Source: Gammaproteobacteria bacterium
Lineage (GTDB): Bacteria > Pseudomonadota > Gammaproteobacteria > Acidiferrobacterales > SZUA-150
Length of the DNA stretch: 64,000 nucleotides
Direction: 5' to 3'
NCBI GenBank assembly: GCA_029880545.1
Contig: JAOUOD010000001.1
Coordinates: forward strand, 310,001-374,000
Shown: in pieces, positions 34,020 to 43,159 of the stretch
Layout of the letters: each line of letters opens with the position of its first letter
How positions within the stretch are numbered: position 1 is the stretch's first letter
The notes under the pieces: generated by a model
The model's input: only the letters and a program-made list of their open reading frames with translations
What the model was told of the DNA's origin: nothing
Database searches by the model: none
Position numbers and translations under genes: made by a program

Positions 34020-34650
34020 GCGTAATCTCCAATGGTGACGCAATCGCCGGGTTATCGTGGAGCGCTGTCCACTGCGAGTAATCCTATTTAGTCTCTTATA
34101 GTTTATTGATTCTCAATATTCAAAATGATTGCAGCCAAAGATCTGTGAAAAACAGGATTGATCAAGTAAGAATTAGGTTACCTATGTTGTCATTAGTCCA
34201 TATAAAATATACTAGTACTCTAGGCATGGTTATATCGCATCTATGGCAAGTGTTTGATTTAAATACTCTATTTAAGGGTTTGTTTTTGGTGATAGTGACT
34301 GGTATTGAATTAGGCCGCCGAAAAAATACGTGTATAGGGCCATTTGACGAATATCAATATGATTAATGTGTTTTTAACGATTATCACCTGTTGAATGTGA
34401 ATATTTGTAAACCGCAGGCGTTTGCCAAATGGCGCCATGCCGTGTCATCAGGGCCCCGTGCCCGCTTCTCCAGATGAATACCGGGGGCATGGGCGGACAT
34501 GTTTTTGAATCGGGCGGTTAGTATCGAAATTTCAACTGAAACAATGGTGCTCAACGGGAGCGCCTTCGGATGTTAAGTAGAAATGCGACTGATCGTGAAA
34601 TCGTGAATGTGAATATATAACCATGTTAGCTAAACATCGCCAGTATAAAA
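34020..34650. other. 631-nt gap, partly AT-rich, no convincing gene
   Basis: Between the first Roadblock gene and the next minus-strand gene. 34080-34390 is clearly richer in A/T than the rest of the window and holds one 86-codon frame (34106-34366, +) with no ribosome site and a poor composition. The remainder has no repeat or RNA I recognise. The promoter of the GTPase operon should lie at its left edge (reading leftward). Confidence 0.5.
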
Positions 34651-34971
34651 TCAATGATGTGCTAACTGGCAAAGCGGAAAGTCATCATCTGCGCCGTCGT
34701 CGTTGGCCGGGCACACGTTGGCCACGCGTGCGTTGGGATGAATCCGGTATCGAGGCATGGAAGGCATCCAGACAACCCTGGGCTGAGTAAGTTCTCTTTC
34801 GGATATCAGGACGATGCGAAACCCGAGTGCGGGTCGGTCATCAGTAGTGTTAAGCCAGGGGCATTCGACAAGCAGTTGTTTCAGGTGGTGTTGATTGAGA
34901 TAAACCAGTTGCGGTCGTTGACCGTGGCGCGCTTCAAAAGCGTTAATCAGGCCAAGAATATAGGACAGCAT
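34651..34971 (-). CDS. small protein of unknown function
   Basis: 106 residues from the ATG at 34971, which has aaaggag 7 nt upstream; the frame runs further upstream without a start of that quality. It has an alpha/beta-looking first part (A-F-E-A-R-H-G-Q-R-P-Q-L-V-Y-L-N, I-V-L-I-S-E-R-E-L), Pro/Arg stretches, and an acidic-histidine tail (D-D-G-A-D-D-D-F). No family recognised. Divergent from lemA across a palindrome-rich gap. Confidence 0.55.
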   Translation of the reverse strand: MLSYILGLINAFEARHGQRPQLVYLNQHHLKQLLVECPWLNTTDDRPALGFRIVLISERELTQPRVVWMPSMPRYRIHPNARVANVCPANDDGADDDFPLCQLAHH

Positions 34972-35078
34972 GAAACTTCTCCTTTCTGCCGGGGTGATCC
35001 GCCTGCTCAGGCAGGATTCCCGCCATAATCGTGCCAAAACCGCCGTAAAGCAGTCTTTGATATACCTCAAATTATAGG

Positions 35079-35107
35079 CCCCTCAGGGGTTGTTTCTAGG
35101 AAACAAC
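35079..35107. promoter_or_regulatory. adjacent inverted repeats in the divergent lemA intergenic region
   Basis: CCCC-tca-GGGG (35079-35089) is directly followed by GTTGTTTC-tag-GAAACAAC (35089-35107), a perfect repeat with 8-base arms. They lie between the divergent starts at 34971 and 35230 and look like operator sites or a hairpin leader. Confidence 0.45.
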
Positions 35108-35170
35108 AGCAAAATTTTGTAGACTGTAACCATTATTGACATCCGGGCGGGGCTACCCGGAAGGATGGAT

Positions 35171-35184
35171 TGACCCCGGGGTCA
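35171..35184. promoter_or_regulatory. perfect 14-bp palindrome upstream of lemA
   Basis: TGACCCCGGGGTCA is fully self-complementary and lies 45 nt before the lemA start. The size and position suit a dimeric repressor or activator. No known regulator consensus is claimed. Confidence 0.45.
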
Positions 35185-35229
35185 TGAAGACGGTCAAACA
35201 ATAATCAGGTCGGTGGATGGAGAAGAATT

Positions 35230-35805
35230 ATGCAGGTAGCAACTTTTGTGTTTGTTGGGTTTTTCGCAGGCTTGTTTCTGTACGCGGTCCTGATTTACAA
35301 CAACCTGGTCAGGCTCAAGCATAATGTCGATATGGCTTGGTCAAATATCGACGTGCTGCTGAAACAACGCCATGATGAATTGCCCAAGCTGATTGAAACC
35401 TGCAAGCAATACATGAAACACGAACGCGAAGTGCTTGAGAACGTCGTCAAGGCCAGGGCTTCTGTTGCCAGCGCCCGGGAACAGGGCGATGTTGCCGCTT
35501 TGGGTGCCGCAGAAACCCAGATGCGACTCGGCCTGGGCAACCTGTTTGCAGTAGCGGAGAATTACCCGGAACTGCGCGCCAACGAGAATTTCCTGCATCT
35601 GCAAAACCGCATTTCCCAGCTTGAGGCGCAGATCGCGGATCGCCGTGAATTTTATAACGACAGCGTAAATGCCAATAATGTGCGAATTGACCAGTTCCCC
35701 GACCTGGTGGTGGCCAGGATTCTGCGCTTCGAAGCCAGGAAATTGCTAAAGTTCAGTAACTCTGAAATCCGGGACGTCGATGTCAAATCACTGTTTGGCA
35801 GTTAG
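35230..35805 (+). CDS. lemA: LemA-family protein
   Basis: 191 residues: an N-terminal membrane helix (F-V-F-V-G-F-F-A-G-L-F-L-Y-A-V-L) and the LemA signature Y-N-N-L-V-R-L-K-H-N-V-D-M-A-W-S-N-I-D-V-L-L with P-K-L-I-E-T, followed by a four-helix bundle with Y-P-E-L-R-A-N-E-N-F. LemA proteins are inner-membrane with the helical domain outside; function is poorly known. The GIDE/EF-hand protein gene follows 28 nt later, a common LemA-GIDE pairing. Confidence 0.92.
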   Translation: MQVATFVFVGFFAGLFLYAVLIYNNLVRLKHNVDMAWSNIDVLLKQRHDELPKLIETCKQYMKHEREVLENVVKARASVASAREQGDVAALGAAETQMRLGLGNLFAVAENYPELRANENFLHLQNRISQLEAQIADRREFYNDSVNANNVRIDQFPDLVVARILRFEARKLLKFSNSEIRDVDVKSLFGS

Positions 35806-35833
35806 CTTGCGCCGCCTATAGCAGAACAGCCGG

Positions 35834-36790
35834 ATGCTTGAAGCGTTTATTCTGGCCCTTGAGCCTGGCGAGGCGGTAGCCGCGATGATCGTGGCAGCCG
35901 TTTTATCCGCAGTGACGGCGTACAGGAGCTACCGGAATATCCATAACGCTCGCCTGATTGAAGACCACCCTACCAGTACCGCCCGTTCGGCCCACCAGGG
36001 TTATGTAGAGCTTGAAGGAACCGGGCACTTTATTGACGATACAAGATTGCGCGCGCCGTATTCGGGCAAGGAATGTCTGTGGTATCGATATGTTGTCGAG
36101 GAGGCCGTACAAACCAGGAATGGACGGCGCTGGAAGGCGGTTGAGCGCGGCGAAAGTTCCGACACGTTTCTCTTGGTGGACTCAACAGGCCAGGTGGTTA
36201 TTGATCCCGATGGCGCAGAGGTGGTGCCGGTTCAGCATCATCGATGGACTTCATCGCTGGGAATGAAATATGCGGTCGGGCATCAAAAGACACTGGCAGC
36301 TGTAGCGGGACTGCTGAGCCTGTCATCCGGCAGGTTTCGTTATACCGAGGAATACCTGTTTCCGGGAATGGCCGTCTATGCAATTGGCCTGCTGAAGAAT
36401 TTGCAGTCCCATGTGGGCTCGATCTCGCTGCGTGACCGAGTTGCCGAGGTCCTGCGTCAATGGAAGCTCGATCAGCAACAGCTTGTCAATCGCTTCGATC
36501 TTGACGGAGACGGCAAAATAGATGACAAGGAATGGATGCTGGCCAGGCAGGAAGCACGACGGGAAGCGGCAAGAATTCAGCAGGAGGAGTTCAAGCAATA
36601 CAATGACGGACTGAACATTATGATAAAGCCTGCGGAGACCAGGAGACCGTATATCATATCCGGCATACCGCCGCGCAAACTGGTATCCCGTTATCGCTGG
36701 CGTGGCGCATTTGCCCTGGCGGCATTTTTTGCATGCGGCGCGCTGGCAGTATACATTTTCAATTTGCGTGTAGCAGTGATGATCCAATAA
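35834..36790 (+). CDS. GIDE-domain membrane protein with an EF-hand insertion
   Basis: 318 residues. A first membrane segment (A-A-M-I-V-A-A-V-L-S-A-V-T-A-Y) is followed by a GIDE-like middle (V-E-L-E-G-T-G, L-R-A-P-Y-S-G-K-E-C-L-W-Y-R-Y, F-L-L-V-D-S-T-G-Q-V-V-I-D-P-D-G-A-E-V) related to the E3-ligase transmembrane region of MUL1/MAPL. Then comes D-L-D-G-D-G-K-I-D-D-K-E-W (about residues 224-236), a full EF-hand calcium loop, a charged helix, and a C-terminal membrane helix. No RING finger is present. Calcium binding is inferred from the loop. Co-transcribed with lemA. Confidence 0.78.
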   Translation: MLEAFILALEPGEAVAAMIVAAVLSAVTAYRSYRNIHNARLIEDHPTSTARSAHQGYVELEGTGHFIDDTRLRAPYSGKECLWYRYVVEEAVQTRNGRRWKAVERGESSDTFLLVDSTGQVVIDPDGAEVVPVQHHRWTSSLGMKYAVGHQKTLAAVAGLLSLSSGRFRYTEEYLFPGMAVYAIGLLKNLQSHVGSISLRDRVAEVLRQWKLDQQQLVNRFDLDGDGKIDDKEWMLARQEARREAARIQQEEFKQYNDGLNIMIKPAETRRPYIISGIPPRKLVSRYRWRGAFALAAFFACGALAVYIFNLRVAVMIQ

Positions 36791-36823
36791 CCGGGCTCGC
36801 CCCGATCGGAGCAAGTTGCAGTG

Positions 36824-37111
36824 ATGAAGTACAAGTGTAGTAGCGGGCTGGCCATATCGATAATTGTACTGTTGCCTGCCTGTTCTTCCATGTTACCCAT
36901 GTCGGACCAGCAGCGTTGTGACAGCCTCATTGAAACAGCCTGGAATGAGCTGACTGAGGCCAGGTTGTCCAGCCTGAGTGAGGGCTGGCGCCTGACAAAA
37001 GCGTCAAAGTTTCTGGCGCAGGCCAAGGTCAGGCAGGAAACCGAGCGCTTTGAGTCCTGCGTGGAAAAGGCAAACATTGCGCGCGACCTGATTGCCGGCA
37101 AATCTGACTAG
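36824..37111 (+). CDS. small lipoprotein of unknown function
   Basis: 95 residues from the ATG at 36824; a GTG three bases earlier, with cggag at a slightly better distance, is possible. A lipobox (V-L-L-P-A-C, Cys about 20) ends the leader. The mature part is helical and charged, with two further cysteines (Q-R-C-D and E-S-C-V) that may pair. It follows the GIDE gene by 33 nt and may be the third gene of the lemA operon. Confidence 0.7.
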   Translation: MKYKCSSGLAISIIVLLPACSSMLPMSDQQRCDSLIETAWNELTEARLSSLSEGWRLTKASKFLAQAKVRQETERFESCVEKANIARDLIAGKSD

Positions 37112-37166
37112 CTGGCTGCGGGCATGACCGACGATGCACCGTGGCCCGCCCGTGATGTAGTCGGGG

Positions 37167-38453
37167 CTAGAGTGTGACCAGGTGATCCATCGGGTTGATA
37201 CTGTGCGTACCAACAGGCAGTACGCGATTGATCTTGATATCGTCTTCACCCAGTACTCGTGCCGACAGGTCGATAATGGATCGATGGGTTAATGGTGTCT
37301 TGTTGGCCGTCAGCACCAGGGCCACTTTGGGTTTGAGGCGACGTGACCGGTTGATAGTGACGACGACGCCAATGGCGCCGGTGCTGAGTTCGACCAGGCT
37401 GCCGATAGGGAATATGCCCATGCAGCGAATAAACTCTTCAATCAGTTCACCGTTAAAATCCTTGTCACGCCACTCGTACATTTTTTTCAATGCTTCCTCG
37501 GCAGACATGGGATCACCATAGGTTCGCTCACTGGTAACGGCATCGTATACATCCACGATTGCGCCAATCGAACCGAACAATGTAATGCGGTCTTCTATCA
37601 GCCTGTTGGGATAACCTGTGCCGTCCCAGCGTTCATGATGTTGCGTGGTAATTTCCTGGACTATTCCTGAAACACCGCCGGACTGCTCCAGAATGCGCAG
37701 GCTCCAGGCAATGTGGCTCTCCATGATCTTGAATTCCTTTTCGTCCAGCGGGCCGTTCTTGTCCAGGATCCTTGGGGGCAGCATCGCCATCCCAACGTCA
37801 TGCAGCAAAAGGCCCATGCCCAGTTCAATCAGTTCGTCTCGTGGCAGCACCAGGTGCCGGCCAAAGGCCAGCCCGATAATTGCGCAACGTATGGAATGCA
37901 GCGCGGTGTATTCGCTCAGTTCCTTGAGCTGACTGAGACACATGAGCGCATCCGGGTTGCGCAGCACGCTGTCGGCCATGTTGGTAATGACTTTTCGCGC
38001 AGCTTCCAGGTTGATGGTTTTTCTGTTGCGTATGCTTTCAAGCGCAGCGCGAATGGCGACACGGGCATCGGACTCGATTTTTTTTGCCGTTGCCAGCTCT
38101 TCTTCAAAGCTTTTCTTGTCTACATATGGCTCGGTTTTTGGCAGGTTATACCGTTTTGGTTTGACCTTGGTCTCCGAGATCAGTTGATCAAACTTTTTGT
38201 TTAAGGTCTTTTCCTTTTCCTTGAGTACCTGCATCCGTTGCTGGAAACCGGAATTGGCTTGTGTTGGCGAGACATCTTCACCGAGTTCTATGTCAATATA
38301 AACATAGGTGCAACGTTTGCGAAGTTCGTTGATCTGGTTGTCGTTGGTGATCTTGAAGCCCTGGAACAGAAATGGAGTTTCAGTCCACGGGCGATCAAGC
38401 TCCGATATATACATGCCCGTGGTGACATCTTCGACCGGAATTTGTTTTTTCAT
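37167..38453 (-). CDS. HD-GYP cyclic-di-GMP phosphodiesterase with N-terminal DUF3391
   Basis: 428 residues. The N-terminal part (I-P-V-E-D-V-T-T-G-M-Y-I-S-E-L-D) is DUF3391, followed by a coiled segment (~70-150) and an HD-GYP domain with H-D (218-219), Q-H-H-E (271-274) and D-G-T-G-Y-P (277-282), then V-Y-D-A-V-T-S-E-R-T-Y. All metal ligands expected for phosphodiesterase activity are present; the G-Y-P triad takes the GYP place. It should lower cyclic-di-GMP. The nnrS gene ends 137 nt upstream on the same strand. Confidence 0.92.
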   Translation of the reverse strand: MKKQIPVEDVTTGMYISELDRPWTETPFLFQGFKITNDNQINELRKRCTYVYIDIELGEDVSPTQANSGFQQRMQVLKEKEKTLNKKFDQLISETKVKPKRYNLPKTEPYVDKKSFEEELATAKKIESDARVAIRAALESIRNRKTINLEAARKVITNMADSVLRNPDALMCLSQLKELSEYTALHSIRCAIIGLAFGRHLVLPRDELIELGMGLLLHDVGMAMLPPRILDKNGPLDEKEFKIMESHIAWSLRILEQSGGVSGIVQEITTQHHERWDGTGYPNRLIEDRITLFGSIGAIVDVYDAVTSERTYGDPMSAEEALKKMYEWRDKDFNGELIEEFIRCMGIFPIGSLVELSTGAIGVVVTINRSRRLKPKVALVLTANKTPLTHRSIIDLSARVLGEDDIKINRVLPVGTHSINPMDHLVTL

Positions 38454-38590
38454 TGTACTTGTTAGACCCCCAGTTACTGATTATTCCGTGCGCGCACCCG
38501 GCATTCCTGGCGTGGGCAGCATGACTTATCTTAGCCGAAATTCCGTCTCAAACCATCTATTGAGACAATATTTTAACAAAAATTTTACTG

Positions 38591-39790
38591 TTATCCGTGG
38601 CGCCCGTCTACGCGTGGCTTGATCAGGATGGGCATGTACATAGCACTAAAAATAGCAAAGGCCGTGATCCATAGAGCCTGGGAAATACCGATAAGCAGCA
38701 GGTACTGGCCGCTGAGGATTGCGGGCAATAGTGAGCGAGTAATTGCGCCGATCAGCAGCAGCGAAAATGCCAACGTCAGCAGGGGCCTGGACTCATAGAT
38801 ATCCCGACCGGTGTGACCAAGAGCGACGCGTGCCATCATGCCCAATGTAATCATGCCAATAGCGCCGTAGCTGAGCGCATGCAAGCCCAGATTGGGGTCC
38901 AGCCACACGGAAAGTGCGTGCAAGCTGAATCCGGCCGGAATCCAGCTGTAACCGACATATAACACCCATAGCATTGGTGTTTTGTGGATGCCGTGGGCAT
39001 ACCAGCCAAAAAGCCTGGTTCCGTGGGTGACTGCCAGCAGGCCGGCTGTTGTCATGGAGATTTCAACGTAATCACCCATTACCATCAAAATCCCGTGTAG
39101 CGGCATGAGGATCAGGTTGGTTATGTCCACCCAGCGCCAGTTTTTGACCAAAACCGGCGCTGGTGAGGCCGGGTTATAGAGACCTTTTTCGATAAAAAAC
39201 GGGATAACCCGGCGACCCATCAAGGTGATTAACAATATTATAGTGTAGAGGCCTAAAGTGACGGCATCGCGACTGGTGCCATGGTTGGTGATCGTTGCCA
39301 GGTAAAACCAAAAATTGGCGCCGGTTAGTACGATCAGGCAAGCCCAGATGCCCAGTTGTTTCCATTGCCTGACGCGCGCGATCGGCCGAAAAACAGCCGC
39401 TACCAGAAGCAGGTCGAAACCGATATCCAAAAATGCCATAAGAATCAGCGCGTTTGAAACTGGCAATGCCGGCATTATCCGGGCCGCAGCCCAGGCAGCC
39501 GCCAAAATGAGCAGCCTCCAGCCATTCGTGGTCTGGACGCCGGTCCAGTTTTTTACCGCTGTCAGCAAAAAGCCGGCTATCACCGCGAAGCCGAAGCCGA
39601 AAACCATTTCATGACTATGCCATTGCGCGGGCGATAGCTTGATTGCCGGAAGATCGGTGCCCTGGTGATACAGCCATGCCCAGAAAATGACCGAAATGCA
39701 GGAGAATAATCCCGCCATCATAAAAAAAGGGCGAAATCCCAGGTGCAAAAAGGAGATTCGATACGGCTTTTGTTCGTCTATATTAAGCAT
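38591..39790 (-). CDS. nnrS: NnrS-family haem-copper membrane protein
   Basis: 399 residues, about 12 membrane spans. L-G-F-R-P-F-F at the N-terminus, W-H-S-H-E-M-V-F-G-F and the later H-G-I/H-A-L-S-Y/G-H-T-G-R are the NnrS signature with its conserved histidines. NnrS is linked to denitrification and to protection from nitric oxide stress. No nitrite or NO reductase gene is in the window. No clear Dnr/NnrR box was found upstream. Confidence 0.9.
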   Translation of the reverse strand: MLNIDEQKPYRISFLHLGFRPFFMMAGLFSCISVIFWAWLYHQGTDLPAIKLSPAQWHSHEMVFGFGFAVIAGFLLTAVKNWTGVQTTNGWRLLILAAAWAAARIMPALPVSNALILMAFLDIGFDLLLVAAVFRPIARVRQWKQLGIWACLIVLTGANFWFYLATITNHGTSRDAVTLGLYTIILLITLMGRRVIPFFIEKGLYNPASPAPVLVKNWRWVDITNLILMPLHGILMVMGDYVEISMTTAGLLAVTHGTRLFGWYAHGIHKTPMLWVLYVGYSWIPAGFSLHALSVWLDPNLGLHALSYGAIGMITLGMMARVALGHTGRDIYESRPLLTLAFSLLLIGAITRSLLPAILSGQYLLLIGISQALWITAFAIFSAMYMPILIKPRVDGRHG

Positions 39791-40114
39791 AGTTCTCTGG
39801 TTCCCGGGAGCGGTGCTGATATTTTAGTCGTCTGCGCAATGGTTGGCGATGAGGAGCCGATCCGATCCGGGACACCGGTGCAAACGATTTTCATCGGCAT
39901 CGGTTTAGTGGACTGAGCTCCGGTACAGCCAAAATCTTTAGTTATTATAAGGTAAAAACCGAAATATTTGGCGAGCACTTTGTGATGTTTGTTGACATTT
40001 GTTCACCGCATACCGTGTCGCAATCTTCGATCTCTTGCTAAAGTTGATGAAATCGGGGCCCGCGAGGTACCCAAAAAACATAATACAATTAAAATCCATC
40101 AAGGAACGGTTGAA
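39791..40114. other. divergent intergenic region nnrS / sensor kinase, no gene
   Basis: 324 nt between divergent starts. It should hold both promoters; the AT-rich stretch near 39930-39965 (tttagttattataaggtaaa) is the only promoter-like part I see. No repeats or RNA genes were recognised. Confidence 0.4.
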
Positions 40115-42664
40115 GTGCGAGGTCGCGAACATTATTGCCTGAGCAGAGCCCGAAGGTCCTGGACTCTACGGGTAATCCGTAGCCTGCTGGTATTCGGGTT
40201 GCTGGTGTTTGGTTTGACGGAATCTGACCTGCTCAGGGCAGATCTTCAAATGGCGCGCGTCGCCTCATCCAATAACTTCCCCCCGGTAAACGTACTCGAT
40301 AACAATAATAATCTGACCGGGTTTGGCGTCGAGCTTTCAGATGCTGTATTTGCGGAAATCGGGCTGCGTGTCAGTCGTCGTCATTCATCATCCTGGGTTC
40401 AGGTGCAGGACTGGCTGCAGAGCAACAGCGTTGATGTCATTCATGATGTAGGCTATTTGCGGGAGCGGGACGAGACGATGGATTTTTCGTCACCGATTCT
40501 GGAAATGCGTGAAACCATTTTTGTCCGGAACCGGCAACAAGGCATCGATAGCCTGAAGGATCTTGATGGCAAAACCGTAGCGTGCGTCAAGAATCATATC
40601 AGCCACTTGTACCTCAAGAACTATCCCGGCATAAAATGCAAAATCGTTGATACGCCACTGGCAGGTCTTTACGAGTTGATTCGTGGAGAAGTGGACGCGT
40701 ACATCTACCCCGACGCCATTGTCTATTATTATCTTCAGGAGCTCGGGCTTGAGCGAAAAGTAAAGGTCGCCGGTAAAAGCTTGCGCACGCTTTGGTGGGG
40801 TATGGCGGTCAGGAGTGGAAACCGCGAGTTGCTGGAACGCATCAACCAGGGAATTGCCAGGACAAAGGATAGCGGTCGCTACCAGGAAATCTACCAGAAG
40901 TGGTTTGGCCGGGCGCCGTTTTCAGGTTATTCGAGAGAGCAGTATTTCAGCGCCCTGGGTATTGCTGTGGCTGTCACCCTGCCACTCGGCATTATCATGG
41001 CATTGCTGTTTTACAACCGACGATTGCGCCGGGCCAGGGACGAGCTTACCGAGGCAATCATGGAGCTGCGCAGGACACGGGTGGACCTGAACGAAGCATC
41101 CGGTCAGTTACAGGAACTTGCCGCAATGATTCCCGGTGCCTTGTACCAGGTAGTTGTGAAGTCGGATGGATCAAGCCAGTTGACCTTTATTACCGATGGC
41201 GTAACCCGGTTGACCGGGCTGCCACCGGCAACAATGATTGAGCAAAGCGAACTGGGGCGTTCGGCGATATATATTGATGATCAAATGCTGGTTGAGCAAA
41301 CACTGCTGGAACATACAAGGACCGGGGAAGACTGGTCATTCGATTTTCGTTATACCAATGTTTTGACCGGAAAGGTTTCCTGGGCACGCACCACCGCTAC
41401 CGCCCACACGAACGAACACGGGGAAACGGTCTGGAACGGAATTCTTCTGGATATTTCGGAACTCAAGTCTGCGCAAATCAAGCTGAAGTCAGCTTATGAT
41501 GAAATGGAGCGCATAGTCGAAAGACGTACACAGCAGCTGTACGAAGCGAACGAACGGTTGCGCGAAGAGGTGCGCATCAGAAAGCAGGCGGAGCGCGAAG
41601 CAACTGACAATGCACAGCGAACCCGTGCCATCGTTGACAGCACCCTGGACGCCATTATCACTATCGACAGTCAAGGAATCATTCAGTCAGCCAACCAGAC
41701 CACTGTTACAATGTTCGGGTACGAAATGAACGAATTGCTCGGTAGCAGTATCCATATCTTTATGGAAAGTGACTTTGCCGGGCATCATGACAGGTTTATC
41801 AAGGACTATCACGACTCCGGTGTATCCGAGATCATGCGCAATTCGCTGGAGATAAAGATGGTAACCAAGTCCGGAAACAAAATCCCGGTCGAAATCACGG
41901 TAACCGAAATGAGTCTTGATGACGGCGTCAATTTTGTCGGCGTGATAAAGGATATTCGTGAGCGCAAGCGCATTGAGAAGATGAAGGATGAATTCATCTC
42001 ATCAGTCAGTCATGAGCTGCGGACGCCATTGACTTCCATCCAGGGTGCGCTGGGTATTATCAAGGGCGGGCTTGTGGGCGAGGTGCCCGAGGAATGGTCC
42101 GAGCTTCTGCGCATCGCTGATAACAACAGCGTCCGCCTCGGCAAGCTGGTGAATGATATTCTGGATATCGAGAAGCTGGAGCTTGGCAAGATCCGGTTTA
42201 CATTCAACAAGGAAGATATTGTCGAGGTGGTCGGCCGGGCTATTGCTGACAATGCCATGTATGCCGATGTTCACGGGGTCGGCGTTTCATTTGAGCCGGC
42301 AGTGGAGCACGCCATGGTCAACCTGGATGCCGAGCGTTTTGGCCAGGCGCTGGCCAACCTGCTGAGCAATGCCGTCAAGTTCTCGAAAACAGGTACAATG
42401 GTCAGGGTGAGTGTTGCCTGTATTGATGAAAAGGTGAGAATTTCGGTCAGCGACAAGGGCCCTGGTATTTCGGAAGCCTTCAGATCGCGTGTGTTCCAGA
42501 AGTTTGCCCAGGCTGACGAAGTTTCTGCTTCGGGAATCGGTGGTACCGGTCTCGGGCTTAGCATCGTGAAGGCTATCGTCGAGAAGCACGGTGGCCAGGT
42601 AGGCTTTGACAGTGAAGTCGGCAAGGGCGCAACTTTCTACATCGAACTGAAACAGGTTGATTAG
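40115..42664 (+). CDS. membrane histidine kinase: periplasmic SBP_bac_3 sensor, two PAS, HisKA, HATPase
   Basis: 849 residues from the GTG at 40115, which has aaggaa 8 nt upstream; upstream in-frame TTG codons have no ribosome site. Domains in order: signal/anchor (I-R-S-L-L-V-F-G-L-L-V-F), a family-3 periplasmic amino-acid-binding fold (~40-270), a membrane span (I-A-V-A-V-T-L-P-L-G-I-I-M-A-L-L), two PAS segments, HisKA with S-H-E-L-R-T-P-L-T, and HATPase (N-L-L-S-N-A-V-K-F, G-G-T-G-L-G-L-S-I). It lacks a receiver and there is no response regulator gene next to it, so its partner is elsewhere. The ligand is probably a small amino acid or related solute. Confidence 0.9.
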   Translation: MRGREHYCLSRARRSWTLRVIRSLLVFGLLVFGLTESDLLRADLQMARVASSNNFPPVNVLDNNNNLTGFGVELSDAVFAEIGLRVSRRHSSSWVQVQDWLQSNSVDVIHDVGYLRERDETMDFSSPILEMRETIFVRNRQQGIDSLKDLDGKTVACVKNHISHLYLKNYPGIKCKIVDTPLAGLYELIRGEVDAYIYPDAIVYYYLQELGLERKVKVAGKSLRTLWWGMAVRSGNRELLERINQGIARTKDSGRYQEIYQKWFGRAPFSGYSREQYFSALGIAVAVTLPLGIIMALLFYNRRLRRARDELTEAIMELRRTRVDLNEASGQLQELAAMIPGALYQVVVKSDGSSQLTFITDGVTRLTGLPPATMIEQSELGRSAIYIDDQMLVEQTLLEHTRTGEDWSFDFRYTNVLTGKVSWARTTATAHTNEHGETVWNGILLDISELKSAQIKLKSAYDEMERIVERRTQQLYEANERLREEVRIRKQAEREATDNAQRTRAIVDSTLDAIITIDSQGIIQSANQTTVTMFGYEMNELLGSSIHIFMESDFAGHHDRFIKDYHDSGVSEIMRNSLEIKMVTKSGNKIPVEITVTEMSLDDGVNFVGVIKDIRERKRIEKMKDEFISSVSHELRTPLTSIQGALGIIKGGLVGEVPEEWSELLRIADNNSVRLGKLVNDILDIEKLELGKIRFTFNKEDIVEVVGRAIADNAMYADVHGVGVSFEPAVEHAMVNLDAERFGQALANLLSNAVKFSKTGTMVRVSVACIDEKVRISVSDKGPGISEAFRSRVFQKFAQADEVSASGIGGTGLGLSIVKAIVEKHGGQVGFDSEVGKGATFYIELKQVD

Positions 42665-42688
42665 GGCCGACCCCCGGCGCATCGAATA

Positions 42689-43069
42689 ATGAGCCACACA
42701 CTGTATTCCATTGTCGAATCACCCGTTCACCCGAATTTCTCCATGCTGTATCGCAACCTGGGGCTGTCCGAGCGCCGTTTCAACTCCATGCGCAAGGCAA
42801 TCAGTGGTCTTCGGCAGGCTGTGCCTGATTGGGTTGTGGCGGAGTTCTTTTACGGGTATGGCAATAATTATGCCGGCATCAACCTCAGTAACCTGGATGT
42901 GTTTCTGCGCAGCCTGCAAAAATACGCCCCGGCCGCAAAGGTTGTAGTGCTTGTGGACAAGGCGGAGCGTGTGTACGTGGACCGTCTTGCCGAACTGTTC
43001 CCATTGCACGCGGTGTTGATTCACCCGGTCCTCGAGCAGGACCTGGCGGCAATTCTGGTTTCCGCCTGA
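42689..43069 (+). CDS. conserved small protein of unknown function
   Basis: 126 residues, starting 24 nt after the kinase stop. No signal peptide. Strand-helix alternation such as W-V-V-A-E-F-F-Y, L-D-V-F-L-R-S-L-Q-K and A-K-V-V-V-L-V-D-K-A-E suggests an alpha/beta cytoplasmic fold with a hydrophobic central sheet. No motif recognised. It could be co-transcribed with the kinase; glnS has its own leader 90 nt on. Confidence 0.65.
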   Translation: MSHTLYSIVESPVHPNFSMLYRNLGLSERRFNSMRKAISGLRQAVPDWVVAEFFYGYGNNYAGINLSNLDVFLRSLQKYAPAAKVVVLVDKAERVYVDRLAELFPLHAVLIHPVLEQDLAAILVSA

Positions 43070-43159
43070 TCGCGCAAGGATACGCATCGCCGGAACTCTG
43101 GGGTAGAATCCGTCTGCTAATGAATCAACCCGGCCCTGCAGCCCTTTCTACGGATTTTT

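Noticed and set aside
34106-34366. 86-codon frame in the AT-rich gap
   Set aside because: Low-GC sequence, no ribosome site, no pattern of a real domain; mentioned only within the gap entry.
39791-40114. Dnr/NnrR-type box upstream of nnrS
   Set aside because: No TTGAT-N4-ATCAA-like sequence with fewer than three mismatches was found by eye.
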